From: Candidatus Pacearchaeota archaeon
Lineage (GTDB): Archaea > Nanobdellota > Nanobdellia > Pacearchaeales > GW2011-AR1
Assembly: GCA_018304325.1 (NCBI GenBank)
Contig: JAGVWM010000001.1
Span: 1-35,837, forward strand
DNA length: 35,837 bases
Reading direction: 5' to 3'
Within the stretch, counting starts at the first letter, position 1, and each line of letters starts with the position of its first letter. The position numbers were made by a program, and so were the translations under genes. The notes beneath the pieces were generated by a model. That model worked only from the letters and a program-made list of their open reading frames with translations. It ran no database searches and had not been told where the DNA came from. Of this stretch, positions 24,494-33,878 are shown piece by piece.

Positions 24494-26693
24494 AGGCAAG
24501 TCCTCCGAGAGAAAATCCTGCAAGTACAGAAAGGATTATTATTGAAATAAATGAAACAGCAGTATAAACAATAATTCCTATTTTCAAATACTTGCCAATA
24601 TCAGCAGTTCTTTTTAATTTATCAGATCCAGAATCAATTGTAACTAAAACATTAGTTAAAATAAATATAATTTGTATAAGGTAAAGACCAACAGCTACCT
24701 GAATATAATATGGAGGTATAATTTGTTCAATTCTAAAAATATTTAAAAAAGTTCCTAGATCAAAACCAACATTTTGTGTTCCACTTGCCTGAACATCTGT
24801 AAAAATACTTGACAATTTATTAAGTATAAAGGCAATCATACCAGCCAAACCTACAACAATTCCTGCTAATAGGGGAGCAAGGAAGGTCATATTACTTTTC
24901 ATATCACTAATAACTTCAGCTAATAAATCTCTAAGCCTAGATTCTACTTTATGAATATTTTTTATATACTCTGAAATACTCATTAAACTCTCAGCAGCAA
25001 CTTTAAGACCTTTTTTACTAGATTCTAAAAGAATCCTCATACTTGTACTAATTAAATTAGAAGGATAATCTATTATTGCTCCTCTTTTAGGATTAAATAT
25101 TGCTTCATCCAGAGACATTCCTGCTTGATGTAAATTAAGATTTACTTTTCTGAAAAAATCCTCTGTTCTTTGTCCCCTAGTAGACTCAGCAACTCTTGCA
25201 AAGGCAATTTCAGCAGGAATTCCATCACCTAATCTATTCCCTAGTTGAAATAATGAATTTGTAAATTCCATCTCAAGTTCTTTTGTGTTATTTCTATCTT
25301 TTATCAATTCTTTAGTTTTCATTTTAAATGCAATTGCAAAAAACATTGCTATAGATAACGGCAAAAACAATCCTAAAAGTAATGCCCCAATACCAAAAGG
25401 ACCAACAACTCCAGATTTTAAACCACTGATACTAGTAACTGCAGCTCCTGTAGACGCATCCTTAAAATCAAAAAGTCTTACATCTTGTAAAAAGCTAAGG
25501 CCAAAAGCTCCTAGATTAATATCAGGACTTATTCCAAATGATTCAAGAAAAAATGGCCATTGAAATAAAAATGGAACTAAACTTAATAAAAAGAAAGGAA
25601 AGCAAATAGCTGCTGCAATAAAATAAGGTTTTTTAGAAATATATTTAGGGTATTTAGGATTTAATTCTAAAATATTATTTTCGCCATAACCACCTGGACG
25701 TTTCATCATAATATTATTTGTCATATAAAACACAAGAAATGGAACAATAATATTAAACAAGATAAAAACATGGTACCACTTTATTAATCCTCCAAGAAGA
25801 GCAGAAGCTAAAGGTAATAATGCTAACCCTAAGGTAGGTAATACAACTCCAAGCATGTAAACATTAGTTAAAGGACTCCTAACATCTCTAGAATAAGCAA
25901 GCATTTTTTCATAAACTCCTTCCAAAATAACCTGTAAAGATTTCTCAAGGGTCTGAATTCTTCTATTATTAGATGGTTCATATAAACTTGATTCAATTAA
26001 GTGAAATGCTTCTACAAATTCTATAGCATCTTTTTCCCATGTTTTAAGATAGTTATCTAAACTCTCTTTAATAGTACTATATTTCCCAGTTTCTACATCC
26101 CAGAATATTTTTTTCAAATCTAAAGAAAGAGGCGCCTGCAAATGTTGCGAAGCAAAAGCAATGGCTCTCTCCAAGTTAGAAGTATGTTTCATATAAACAA
26201 CGACGTAAAGCACACAAGGAACCATCTGGCTACTAGCTTTAAGTCTAAGATTATTTGCAAGTCTAGAAGGACTAGTATAAGAATAATAAAAAACAAAGAA
26301 ACTTGCAATTAAAACTAAAAATAAAAATAATAATCCTTTTGAAAAATCAAAACTTGCTCCTTGCCAAAAATAAGCTAATAAAAAAACAAGAAGTCCTAAG
26401 AAAAAAACAAAGAACATTGATACAAAAGAAAAAACAGCTACCTGGCTAGGAGTTATATCTAAATGAGCCATATCAAGTTTTTTCTGAACTTTCAAACTGT
26501 CTTTTTCAGAAATCCTAACCTTCATAAAAGAACCAAATGCTTTAGCAAGCTTTTCATATCTAGAAAGCTGAGGCATCATTTCTTTTTTAAAAGTTAAGTA
26601 CTCCTTACTTATATCTCCAGGAGTATAATTAGTATCAATTTCTTTTGATAATTTTCCAGAATATTTTTTCAAAAGATCATCTATATTTCCCAT
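24492..26693 (-). CDS. Archaeal TadC/FlaJ-like pilus platform membrane protein (two T2SF-like modules)
   Basis: 733 aa; LRLKASSQMVPCVLYVVVYMKHTSNLERAIAFASQHL and FTNSLFQLGNRLGDGIPAEIAFARVAES are two copies of the T2SF pattern. Confidence 0.85.
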   Translation of the reverse strand: MGNIDDLLKKYSGKLSKEIDTNYTPGDISKEYLTFKKEMMPQLSRYEKLAKAFGSFMKVRISEKDSLKVQKKLDMAHLDITPSQVAVFSFVSMFFVFFLGLLVFLLAYFWQGASFDFSKGLLFLFLVLIASFFVFYYSYTSPSRLANNLRLKASSQMVPCVLYVVVYMKHTSNLERAIAFASQHLQAPLSLDLKKIFWDVETGKYSTIKESLDNYLKTWEKDAIEFVEAFHLIESSLYEPSNNRRIQTLEKSLQVILEGVYEKMLAYSRDVRSPLTNVYMLGVVLPTLGLALLPLASALLGGLIKWYHVFILFNIIVPFLVFYMTNNIMMKRPGGYGENNILELNPKYPKYISKKPYFIAAAICFPFFLLSLVPFLFQWPFFLESFGISPDINLGAFGLSFLQDVRLFDFKDASTGAAVTSISGLKSGVVGPFGIGALLLGLFLPLSIAMFFAIAFKMKTKELIKDRNNTKELEMEFTNSLFQLGNRLGDGIPAEIAFARVAESTRGQRTEDFFRKVNLNLHQAGMSLDEAIFNPKRGAIIDYPSNLISTSMRILLESSKKGLKVAAESLMSISEYIKNIHKVESRLRDLLAEVISDMKSNMTFLAPLLAGIVVGLAGMIAFILNKLSSIFTDVQASGTQNVGFDLGTFLNIFRIEQIIPPYYIQVAVGLYLIQIIFILTNVLVTIDSGSDKLKRTADIGKYLKIGIIVYTAVSFISIIILSVLAGFSLGGLA

Positions 26694-26932
26694 ATTTCAC
26701 TTCCTTTTTATACCCAAAAGAAATAAAAGAGAATTAATAAAGGTTATTGGAAAGAAAAATTATCAGCTTAAATTAAGTTTTAATAAATCAAACTAAAAAA
26801 ACGTTAATAAATGGGTAAAATAAAGCAAAGAAGAATTAATATTCCAAATTAATCTTATTTAATATAAAAATCAGGAAAAGATATTACCTTTTCAAAATAA
26901 ACCCTAAAACAACCGAAATATTTATATAGTAT

Positions 26933-26956
26933 ATAATTATATAATTATATAATTAT
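26933..26956 (+). promoter_or_regulatory. Three 8-nt units (ataattat) between a TATA-like box and the vapB start codon
   Basis: tttatata (26921-26928) then (ataattat)x3 immediately before ATG 26957. Confidence 0.6.
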
Positions 26957-27172
26957 ATGCCGACAACAATACAAATAAATGAATCAACATTAGAATTATT
27001 AAAAAAGATAAAGAAAGAATTAGAAGCTTCTTCCTATGATGAAGCAATTACAAAAATGGTTATTAATGAATCTCAAAAAGAATCTTTGGCTGGATTTTTA
27101 GGAAAATATATTGGGAAAAAATCACGCAAGGAAATTCTTCATGATTTAAGAGATAAAAATGACAGACTCTAA
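26957..27172 (+). CDS. VapB-like antitoxin
   Basis: Small protein TTIQINESTLELLKKIKKELEASSYDEAITKMV with an RHH-like start, overlapping a PIN gene. Confidence 0.8.
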   Translation: MPTTIQINESTLELLKKIKKELEASSYDEAITKMVINESQKESLAGFLGKYIGKKSRKEILHDLRDKNDRL

Positions 27173-27527
27173 ACTATTAGATTCTTCTATATGGTTGTCA
27201 TACTTAATTAATGGAAATCATATAAATATAATAGAAACAAATGAGATTTTTCTTTTGTCAGTTTTATCTTTATTTGAAATAAAAAGAAAAATTTTAAAGT
27301 ATAAAATTGAAAAAAACAAAATAATTAAAATGATCGAATTTGTTAAAAAAAGAAGTTTAATTATTCCTATAAACGATAAAATATCTGAGAAAGCAGCTGA
27401 AATTTCAGTCGAGAAAAATCTTCCTGCAATTGATTCTCTAATTTATTCAAGTGCTATATTAAACAAATCTAAATTAATAACTTTAGATAATGATTTCAGG
27501 GGCTTAAAAGAAGTTACTTTGTTATGA
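27159..27527 (+). CDS. VapC-like PIN-domain toxin
   Basis: KLLDSSIWLSYL, LFEIKRK, PAIDSLIYSSA, TLDNDF acidic PIN motifs. Confidence 0.88.
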   Translation: MTDSKLLDSSIWLSYLINGNHINIIETNEIFLLSVLSLFEIKRKILKYKIEKNKIIKMIEFVKKRSLIIPINDKISEKAAEISVEKNLPAIDSLIYSSAILNKSKLITLDNDFRGLKEVTLL

Positions 27528-27563
27528 AATCATATTTGGCAAAAATAACTGCAATTAATAAAC

Positions 27564-29816
27564 CTAACCTTGGAACTTTTTTATTTCTTCATCCATTTTC
27601 TTAACCCATTTAGGGAATACCTTTTCACTTTGTGGAATACCAACTTCTTGAGTTACTTCATCAGAAATCTTATGAAAATGAGAGCTAGCTAAACTAACAA
27701 ACTTTGCTTCTAATAACTCTGATCTTTTATGTTTCTCAGCAAGTTTAACAATTTCTTCTTTTACCATTCCTCTGAGCAAAATATTATCATAAACAGCGTC
27801 CCAATTTCCAGCCCAGCCTTTCACTCCAGAAGCAATATCTTTTATAATTTCAGAGTTTCCATTTATTAATTCATCGCTTGGCTCTAATTCATCTTTCTCA
27901 ACATTATATTTTAATAAATCAACAAAACCCTTTTCCTCTAAAGGATCTTTTGTCCAGTGCTTTCTTACTTCAGTTAATTGTACAACTCTTCTGTTACTAT
28001 GTAAACCATCAGGCGTTTTAACAGGATTTGCAACAACAACTATGTCTGTCGCCTTAAAACTAGTTACAGGCACTTGCAAATCATTTACAATTCTATCAAA
28101 AACTGCGTAAGGACTTGCTCCATGAACAGTTCCTGCAACAACATTTGCTAAAGCTCCAACTCTCATCGCTTCATATAACGCTTTAGCCTCATTACTTCTA
28201 ATTTCACCAATGATTAAACTAGAATCTCCAAGTCTTAAACTTGTTCTTATTCCATCTTCTGCAGAAACTTCATTGCTTTTTTCTAAAAGAGATGAACGTA
28301 CTTTCATGCTTAAAATATCATATCCTAACTTTCTAAAATAATCGGCAGGAAGTTCCAAAGTATCTTCAATTAAAATAACCCTATATAATGGTTTAATCTC
28401 TAACATTAAACTTCCAAGTAAAGAGGTTTTTCCACTGCTTCTAGTTCCTGCAACCAACATAGTTCTAGAACCGTCTATTAAAAAACTCATTAAACCTGCA
28501 GAAAAAGAATTCAACATTCTATTTTTAATAAATAATGGAAGTGTCCAAGGATAGTCTCTATGCCTCCTTATAGCATAAGATAAACCATTAGGTGAAAGTG
28601 GTCTTTGAACAACAGCAATTCTTGCTCTAATATTTTCAAGAGATAAATCAGTATCTAAAATAGGATTTGCTTCATCTAAAGGCCTACCACTTATCATACG
28701 AAACTTAGCTGCCCAAGACTCCCCATCTTCAGGACTAAGAACAATATTTGTAAAACACTCATCATACTTACTATGCCTTAAAAAAATAGGATTTTGGCTA
28801 ACAGGAGCATTAAGTACTATATCTTGGATATTTTCATCCTGTAGTAAAACTTCCATTAAACCGAAACCAATTGTATGTCTAACTAAAATTCTTGCTAATT
28901 TATTCAAATCTTGATAAGATACTTTTATCTGTTTAGTCTCAGCAAGATCATTTAATAAATCTCTAGCTACATTAAAAAAAACCTGCCTTGTTCTTTGAGG
29001 ATCTATAAATTCCTCAGCCTTAGGTTGATGTTCAATTAAAACATTTCTTGCTAAATTTAACAAAATTTGAAAATCTTCATTTAAAAAATATTCAGGCGGC
29101 ATTAAATGATAAAAATACTTTAGTTCATCTGACTTTTTTAAAACAGTCACAGTACTTTTATCTAAATCTTCTCCAATTTCATACTGATCAACTATAGTTG
29201 AATCACTTGGAATATGTGCTACAAGTCTTGCAAATGCAAAATTCGGAACAATATCTGGAAGAAAAAGTCTAGAATAGGCATCTCTTCCGAGAGTATAATC
29301 TTGCTGAAGATCCCTTATTACTTTAGTATTTTCCAATAAACCAACAATTTTAGTTAAAACTCTTTGATAAATCAAATCATGTTCATTTTCACTTTTTGAT
29401 TTTTCTTCAAAAAGAGCGGTCTTAATTTTATTATATGATTGTAATGGATCTCGTTTTAATAAGTTAAGAAAATACTGCATGAATTCATATTTCCTTGAAG
29501 CAATCTCAGGTCTGGAAGAAATTTTATCAGGTGATAGAACTCTTTCCTGTCTAACTAAAAAAACATAAAGATTTGCAATTTCAGCTAAAGCCATAATCTT
29601 ATCAGAAGAGTAATTATAATTCCTTTGTTGAACTAAAACTATCCTTGAAACATTAGAAGATTCTATTAAAAGGTCAATAACTCTAGCCATAACAAGTGGT
29701 GAATATGCTATATTAGGAATTTCATTAGAACCAAGGTAATTAACATACGCAACATTTTCGCCACCCTCTCTTCTAACTTCATAAGAGTAAAGTTTAGTAT
29801 TCTTTTCGAAGATCAT
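27564..29816 (-). CDS. Type II/IV secretion ATPase (PulE/TadA/ArlI family)
   Basis: Walker A AGTRSSGKTSLLGS, Walker B SLIIGEIRS, VAGTVHGASPYAVFDRIV; long N-terminal domain. Confidence 0.93.
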   Translation of the reverse strand: MIFEKNTKLYSYEVRREGGENVAYVNYLGSNEIPNIAYSPLVMARVIDLLIESSNVSRIVLVQQRNYNYSSDKIMALAEIANLYVFLVRQERVLSPDKISSRPEIASRKYEFMQYFLNLLKRDPLQSYNKIKTALFEEKSKSENEHDLIYQRVLTKIVGLLENTKVIRDLQQDYTLGRDAYSRLFLPDIVPNFAFARLVAHIPSDSTIVDQYEIGEDLDKSTVTVLKKSDELKYFYHLMPPEYFLNEDFQILLNLARNVLIEHQPKAEEFIDPQRTRQVFFNVARDLLNDLAETKQIKVSYQDLNKLARILVRHTIGFGLMEVLLQDENIQDIVLNAPVSQNPIFLRHSKYDECFTNIVLSPEDGESWAAKFRMISGRPLDEANPILDTDLSLENIRARIAVVQRPLSPNGLSYAIRRHRDYPWTLPLFIKNRMLNSFSAGLMSFLIDGSRTMLVAGTRSSGKTSLLGSLMLEIKPLYRVILIEDTLELPADYFRKLGYDILSMKVRSSLLEKSNEVSAEDGIRTSLRLGDSSLIIGEIRSNEAKALYEAMRVGALANVVAGTVHGASPYAVFDRIVNDLQVPVTSFKATDIVVVANPVKTPDGLHSNRRVVQLTEVRKHWTKDPLEEKGFVDLLKYNVEKDELEPSDELINGNSEIIKDIASGVKGWAGNWDAVYDNILLRGMVKEEIVKLAEKHKRSELLEAKFVSLASSHFHKISDEVTQEVGIPQSEKVFPKWVKKMDEEIKKFQG

Positions 29817-29955
29817 AAGTCACCTCTTTTAATATCATGAGAAAAAAAGTAAAAAATGATTAAAATAGTTTTCTATGTTAGTTAGATAAGTTTTATTTTA
29901 AAGAAAACAATTTTAAACCCAATTCGCTTCAATAAATAATAAAAAAGAGAGTAAT

Positions 29956-30372
29956 ATGGCCCAACAACAACCTAATGAAGATATTTCATATGAATTAGCC
30001 CTTAAATTAAGAGACTTAGAAGAAAATAATAGGCTTATGAAAGAAAGAATTCTACTTATTGGGCAAAATCTTATAGAATTTCAAGAACATAATAGGAAAG
30101 AAATTCTTGATATCAAAAAAACACTATATATACTTGAATCAGATGCTAAAAGAATAAAATCAGTTATTGAGTCACTATCAGAAGAAATATCAAAATCTGC
30201 AAGAAAAGAAGAATTAGCTATCTTAAATAGACAGTATAAAATGTTTGAGCCATTAGAATATATAAGAATTCAAGATTTAGATAAGTTATTAGATGAAAAA
30301 ATTAAAAATCATCGTCATAAAGAATCTGAAGAAGCAAAAAATGAAAAGCACTTCTGGGTAGGTAAAACTTAA
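29956..30372 (+). CDS. Coiled-coil cytoplasmic protein, divergent from the ATPase
   Basis: 138 aa, heptad-rich, ending EELAILNRQYKMFEPLEYIRIQDLDKLLDEKI. Confidence 0.65.
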   Translation: MAQQQPNEDISYELALKLRDLEENNRLMKERILLIGQNLIEFQEHNRKEILDIKKTLYILESDAKRIKSVIESLSEEISKSARKEELAILNRQYKMFEPLEYIRIQDLDKLLDEKIKNHRHKESEEAKNEKHFWVGKT

Positions 30373-30373
30373 A

Positions 30374-31156
30374 ATGTCAACTATAGATCAAGTTCGTCAG
30401 CTTAGAATGTCAGGGAAAACAGATGGGGAAATAATTGCTGATTTACAAGAACAAGGATTAAATCCTAGAGAAATAAATGATGTTTTATCAAGGTCAAAAG
30501 TGAAAGATGCTGTTTTTAATGGTCAACAACAAACTGAAGAATTTTCTGAGGATTTTGGAGCAGGAATGCAATCATCAATAATGAATCCGAATTCACAGGT
30601 CCAACAAAATCAATACCAAGAACAATATCCTGGCTATGAAAACCAAAATTCTCAAAGGAGCTATAAAAAACAAACTCAAGAAATGCCTGGGGAAGCAAGT
30701 AGTATAGATTCTGGGCAAACAATACCTGAAGCATATTCAAATTATCAGGATTATGAAAATCAAGGGCAGGGTTATCAAAATCAGGGACAAGAATATCAAC
30801 AATATAATGCTGTAAATACAGAAACAATGACTGAAATTGCCTCTCAATTAATGGATGAAAAAATAATGAAAATTACAAGTGCTTTAAAAGACCTAACAGA
30901 TATGAAATCAATTTTAGATGTCCAAGTTAGAAAAATGGATGAAAGATTAACAAGAATTGAATCAATTATAGATTCTTTGCAAACCTCATTAATAAGAAAA
31001 ACCTCGGAACAAGAACAAAATATTTCTGATATAAAAACAGAACTGCATGGCATGCAGACAGGATTTAGTAAAATGATAAATCCAATGGTTGACAGAACAA
31101 GAGAACATCATGTCCACAATAAAGTAGCTTCTAAAAAGAAGTCAAAGAAAAAGTAA
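30374..31156 (+). CDS. Coiled-coil protein with N-terminal helical domain and Q/N/Y-rich linker
   Basis: VRQLRMSGKTDGEIIADLQEQGLNPREINDVL, then YENQGQGYQNQGQEYQQY, then coiled coil and KKKSKKK tail. Confidence 0.7.
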   Translation: MSTIDQVRQLRMSGKTDGEIIADLQEQGLNPREINDVLSRSKVKDAVFNGQQQTEEFSEDFGAGMQSSIMNPNSQVQQNQYQEQYPGYENQNSQRSYKKQTQEMPGEASSIDSGQTIPEAYSNYQDYENQGQGYQNQGQEYQQYNAVNTETMTEIASQLMDEKIMKITSALKDLTDMKSILDVQVRKMDERLTRIESIIDSLQTSLIRKTSEQEQNISDIKTELHGMQTGFSKMINPMVDRTREHHVHNKVASKKKSKKK

Positions 31157-31675
31157 TTATTTACTCTTCTTAGTTAAAACCCATGAAGTAACTGCAGCAA
31201 TAACTAAAAGAAATATTCCTCCAAAAAACTTTTCAGAAATGACAAACTTCCTAAAGTTTTCAAAAACCTGGTCCTGACTGCTTCCAGTCAAATCTGCAAT
31301 CCCTTTTACAAAAACAGGATTAAATACATATATGGCTGATATTAAAAATACTAAAGCTAAAAATCCTATGAAAACCCATGCAATCCATGGCTTCATAAAC
31401 TTATCAATATCTTTCTGAGAAAAACCAACTATAACTAGAAAGAAAAATAAACAAATTATAAGTATTACAAACCAAGGAATAATTGTCTGGACATAATTTA
31501 CAGCTGGTAAAAAAGTAACAAAAATAATAGCAAAAACAAAACTAATTATAGAGTTAACAAAACCACTCTCTCCTAAAACTTTAGTTTTAGAAAGAACAGC
31601 ATACATTACAACAAAAACAAATAAAAAACCAAATATTGGTACATAATAACCTAACCAGGAAAAATCAATTGCCAT
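31157..31675 (-). CDS. Polytopic membrane protein (LGE/N-IIAL family)
   Basis: GFLFVFVVMYAVLSKTKVLGESGFVNSIISFVFAIIFVTFLPA. Confidence 0.7.
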   Translation of the reverse strand: MAIDFSWLGYYVPIFGFLFVFVVMYAVLSKTKVLGESGFVNSIISFVFAIIFVTFLPAVNYVQTIIPWFVILIICLFFFLVIVGFSQKDIDKFMKPWIAWVFIGFLALVFLISAIYVFNPVFVKGIADLTGSSQDQVFENFRKFVISEKFFGGIFLLVIAAVTSWVLTKKSK

Positions 31676-31683
31676 TTAGACCC

Positions 31684-32181
31684 TTAGTGCCCGCCGCCTC
31701 CTAGCAACTTGACACCTTCTGCATCCCAATATCTCTGCGGATATGGTGGATGAGCTGGATTATGGTGTCCAGATGTAACAACTAAAAATACAAATGCAAC
31801 AACAACTCCTGCAGCAATTAGCGCTGATAGGTTCTCCTGCCACCATCCTCCCTGCCACCAAGAATAATCCTGAAAACTATAAAGCACAAGTATTATAAAA
31901 GCAATTGCTCCAAGGCCAAAAAATATTAATGCTGGTCCGCCTGGCCTGTTAAGATCAACAAACAATCCAACCAGAATTAAAGCAGCTAATAATATTGAAA
32001 GTGCAATTCCTAATTTAGGAAATATAACTGAAAAAAATATTGGTACCTGATCAAATTGTATAGCAAGTAATCCCACAGCTAAAGCAATAACAGCGTTAAC
32101 ATTTCTATTATCACTCGTACCGTCAGCTTTCTTAGCTCCGCTAACTGTTGTAATACTGCCCCAAGTGGCTGTGCCATACAT
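31684..32181 (-). CDS. Polytopic membrane protein, N-terminally short family member with His/Pro-rich tail
   Basis: SDNRNVNAVIALAVGLLAIQF; C-terminus GHHNPAHPPYPQRYWDAEGVKLLGGGGH. Confidence 0.65.
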   Translation of the reverse strand: MYGTATWGSITTVSGAKKADGTSDNRNVNAVIALAVGLLAIQFDQVPIFFSVIFPKLGIALSILLAALILVGLFVDLNRPGGPALIFFGLGAIAFIILVLYSFQDYSWWQGGWWQENLSALIAAGVVVAFVFLVVTSGHHNPAHPPYPQRYWDAEGVKLLGGGGH

Positions 32182-32300
32182 GTAAAAGATAAATATTATT
32201 TAAATACCTTTCTAATAATCTCTATTTAATAATCTATTTTATTAAGAAACAAAAAATTACTCTCCAGACTTTTTACCTCTTCCAGAAGTCCAAACAAGAA

Positions 32301-32771
32301 CTAAAGCTCCAATAACAATTGCAAATAATAAAATATTTCCCCATATTGGGGACCAGAACCATAATCCACAAACATCCAATTATAAACTCTATCCCACTGA
32401 CCTGTTGCTACAATTAAAGCAATAATAACAACAATGCCGGCAAGAACACCTAAAGCTACCTGGAGATTTTTATCTAATTGTAATCCATCTTTATTTGTAC
32501 TTGCAACAAAACCATACAATATAAGGAAAACCAATAAAACAACAGCACTAATAGCTAAAAATGGCATTAAATTTATTATAATATTTGTAGCCCATGAAAA
32601 TGCAATAGTTATCAAACCAATAACTAAAGCGATAATAGAATTAATCTGATGTTTTTCTTCTCCAAGAATCTTACTCTTCTCAAGAATAGCAAACACTAAA
32701 ACAAAGATAAGTAAAAAAGGATAAACTATTCTAATTGCTAGTTCACTAGATAAAATAGTCTCTAAAACCAT
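32301..32771 (-). CDS. Polytopic membrane protein (LGE/N-IIAL family)
   Basis: YPFLLIFVLVFAILEKSKILGEEKHQINSIIALVIGLITIAFSW. Confidence 0.7.
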   Translation of the reverse strand: MVLETILSSELAIRIVYPFLLIFVLVFAILEKSKILGEEKHQINSIIALVIGLITIAFSWATNIIINLMPFLAISAVVLLVFLILYGFVASTNKDGLQLDKNLQVALGVLAGIVVIIALIVATGQWDRVYNWMFVDYGSGPQYGEIFYYLQLLLEL

Positions 32772-32791
32772 TCAAATTAATATATGGGGAT

Positions 32792-33064
32792 TTATTCTAA
32801 AATCTCCGACACTCCTTCTTCCTGGTCTGGCATACCCACCTGACTGATAACAAAAACATCTCCGACAGATCTTACATAATTGTGGGGAATTATAACTCCT
32901 CTAGCTCCATTAAAGTTTCTAGCAGTTGTAGAAGAAAGTCTTATTCTCCAACTGTCTATCTTGTTGTTAAGTAAGTTAACTTCTTCAATTTCACCGAAAT
33001 AATTTCCTTCATCTGTGTAAACTTTCTTTCCCATTACATCACTTATCTTTTTTATCTTTAACAT
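32792..33064 (-). CDS. PRC-barrel domain protein
   Basis: ISDVMGKKVYTDEGNYFGEIEEVNLLNNKIDSWRIRL...IIPHNYVRSVGDVFVIS. Confidence 0.82.
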   Translation of the reverse strand: MLKIKKISDVMGKKVYTDEGNYFGEIEEVNLLNNKIDSWRIRLSSTTARNFNGARGVIIPHNYVRSVGDVFVISQVGMPDQEEGVSEILE

Positions 33065-33203
33065 ACTAATTATGGAAATTTTTTCTTTATATACTTTTCT
33101 ATAGCAGAAAAACTCTTTTGAAAATCTATAGATTATACTACCTTAATTAAAAATTAAAAAAATAAAACAAAGAATTTATAAGAACAGCCCACCATTATTA
33201 TTT

Positions 33204-33842
33204 ATGAAAGCTCAAGAAATATCACACATTCTACTTGTATTAATAGTATTAATTTTTGCAGTTATTCTTAAACCATTTATAATAAAAGAAAATTACAACA
33301 TAATGTTAATTGCTGCATTATCAATAATCTTAGTCGTTTTAATTAATATATTTACTAAAAAGTTAGTTGCATACTACTTTGAAACAAGTATTGAACATAA
33401 AATATGGCTAATAGACAGATACTGGATAAGAAGAAAAGATACATTCAAAAACAAAATTCCTTTCGGAATCATTATACCATTTCTTGCAGCACTTGCTTCA
33501 TTAGGGAACTTTTTATTCTTAGCAGCTTTGGAATTTGATGTAAAAACTTTATCAACAAGAGTCAGTAAAAGGCACGAATGGTATAAATTCACAGACATAA
33601 CTGATTTTCATTTAGGAATTATTGCAGCTTCTGGAGTTATATTAAATTTAATATTTGCAGTTATAGGTTACTTATTAGGATTTAGTTTATTCGCAAAATT
33701 AAATATATACTATGCATTTTATTGCATGCTTCCATTATGGAACCTAGATGGAACAAAAATATTTTTTGCGAACAAGAATATCTGGGCAGTTTTAGGAGCA
33801 ATAGTAATGATTTTTGTCTTATATGCTTTATTCCTCCCTTAA
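33204..33842 (+). CDS. Site-2-protease-like (M50-type) membrane protein, possibly catalytically altered
   Basis: Membrane protein with QEISH near the N-terminus (HExxH position) and CMLPLWNLDGTKIFF (LDG motif). Confidence 0.55.
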   Translation: MKAQEISHILLVLIVLIFAVILKPFIIKENYNIMLIAALSIILVVLINIFTKKLVAYYFETSIEHKIWLIDRYWIRRKDTFKNKIPFGIIIPFLAALASLGNFLFLAALEFDVKTLSTRVSKRHEWYKFTDITDFHLGIIAASGVILNLIFAVIGYLLGFSLFAKLNIYYAFYCMLPLWNLDGTKIFFANKNIWAVLGAIVMIFVLYALFLP

Positions 33843-33878
33843 ATAAAAACTTATATACTTATTATATTTTGAGTTTTT

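Noticed and set aside
30516-31053. Minus-strand ORFs 30516-30827 and 30844-31053
   Set aside because: Antisense to the coiled-coil gene 30374-31156; translations reflect low-complexity DNA.
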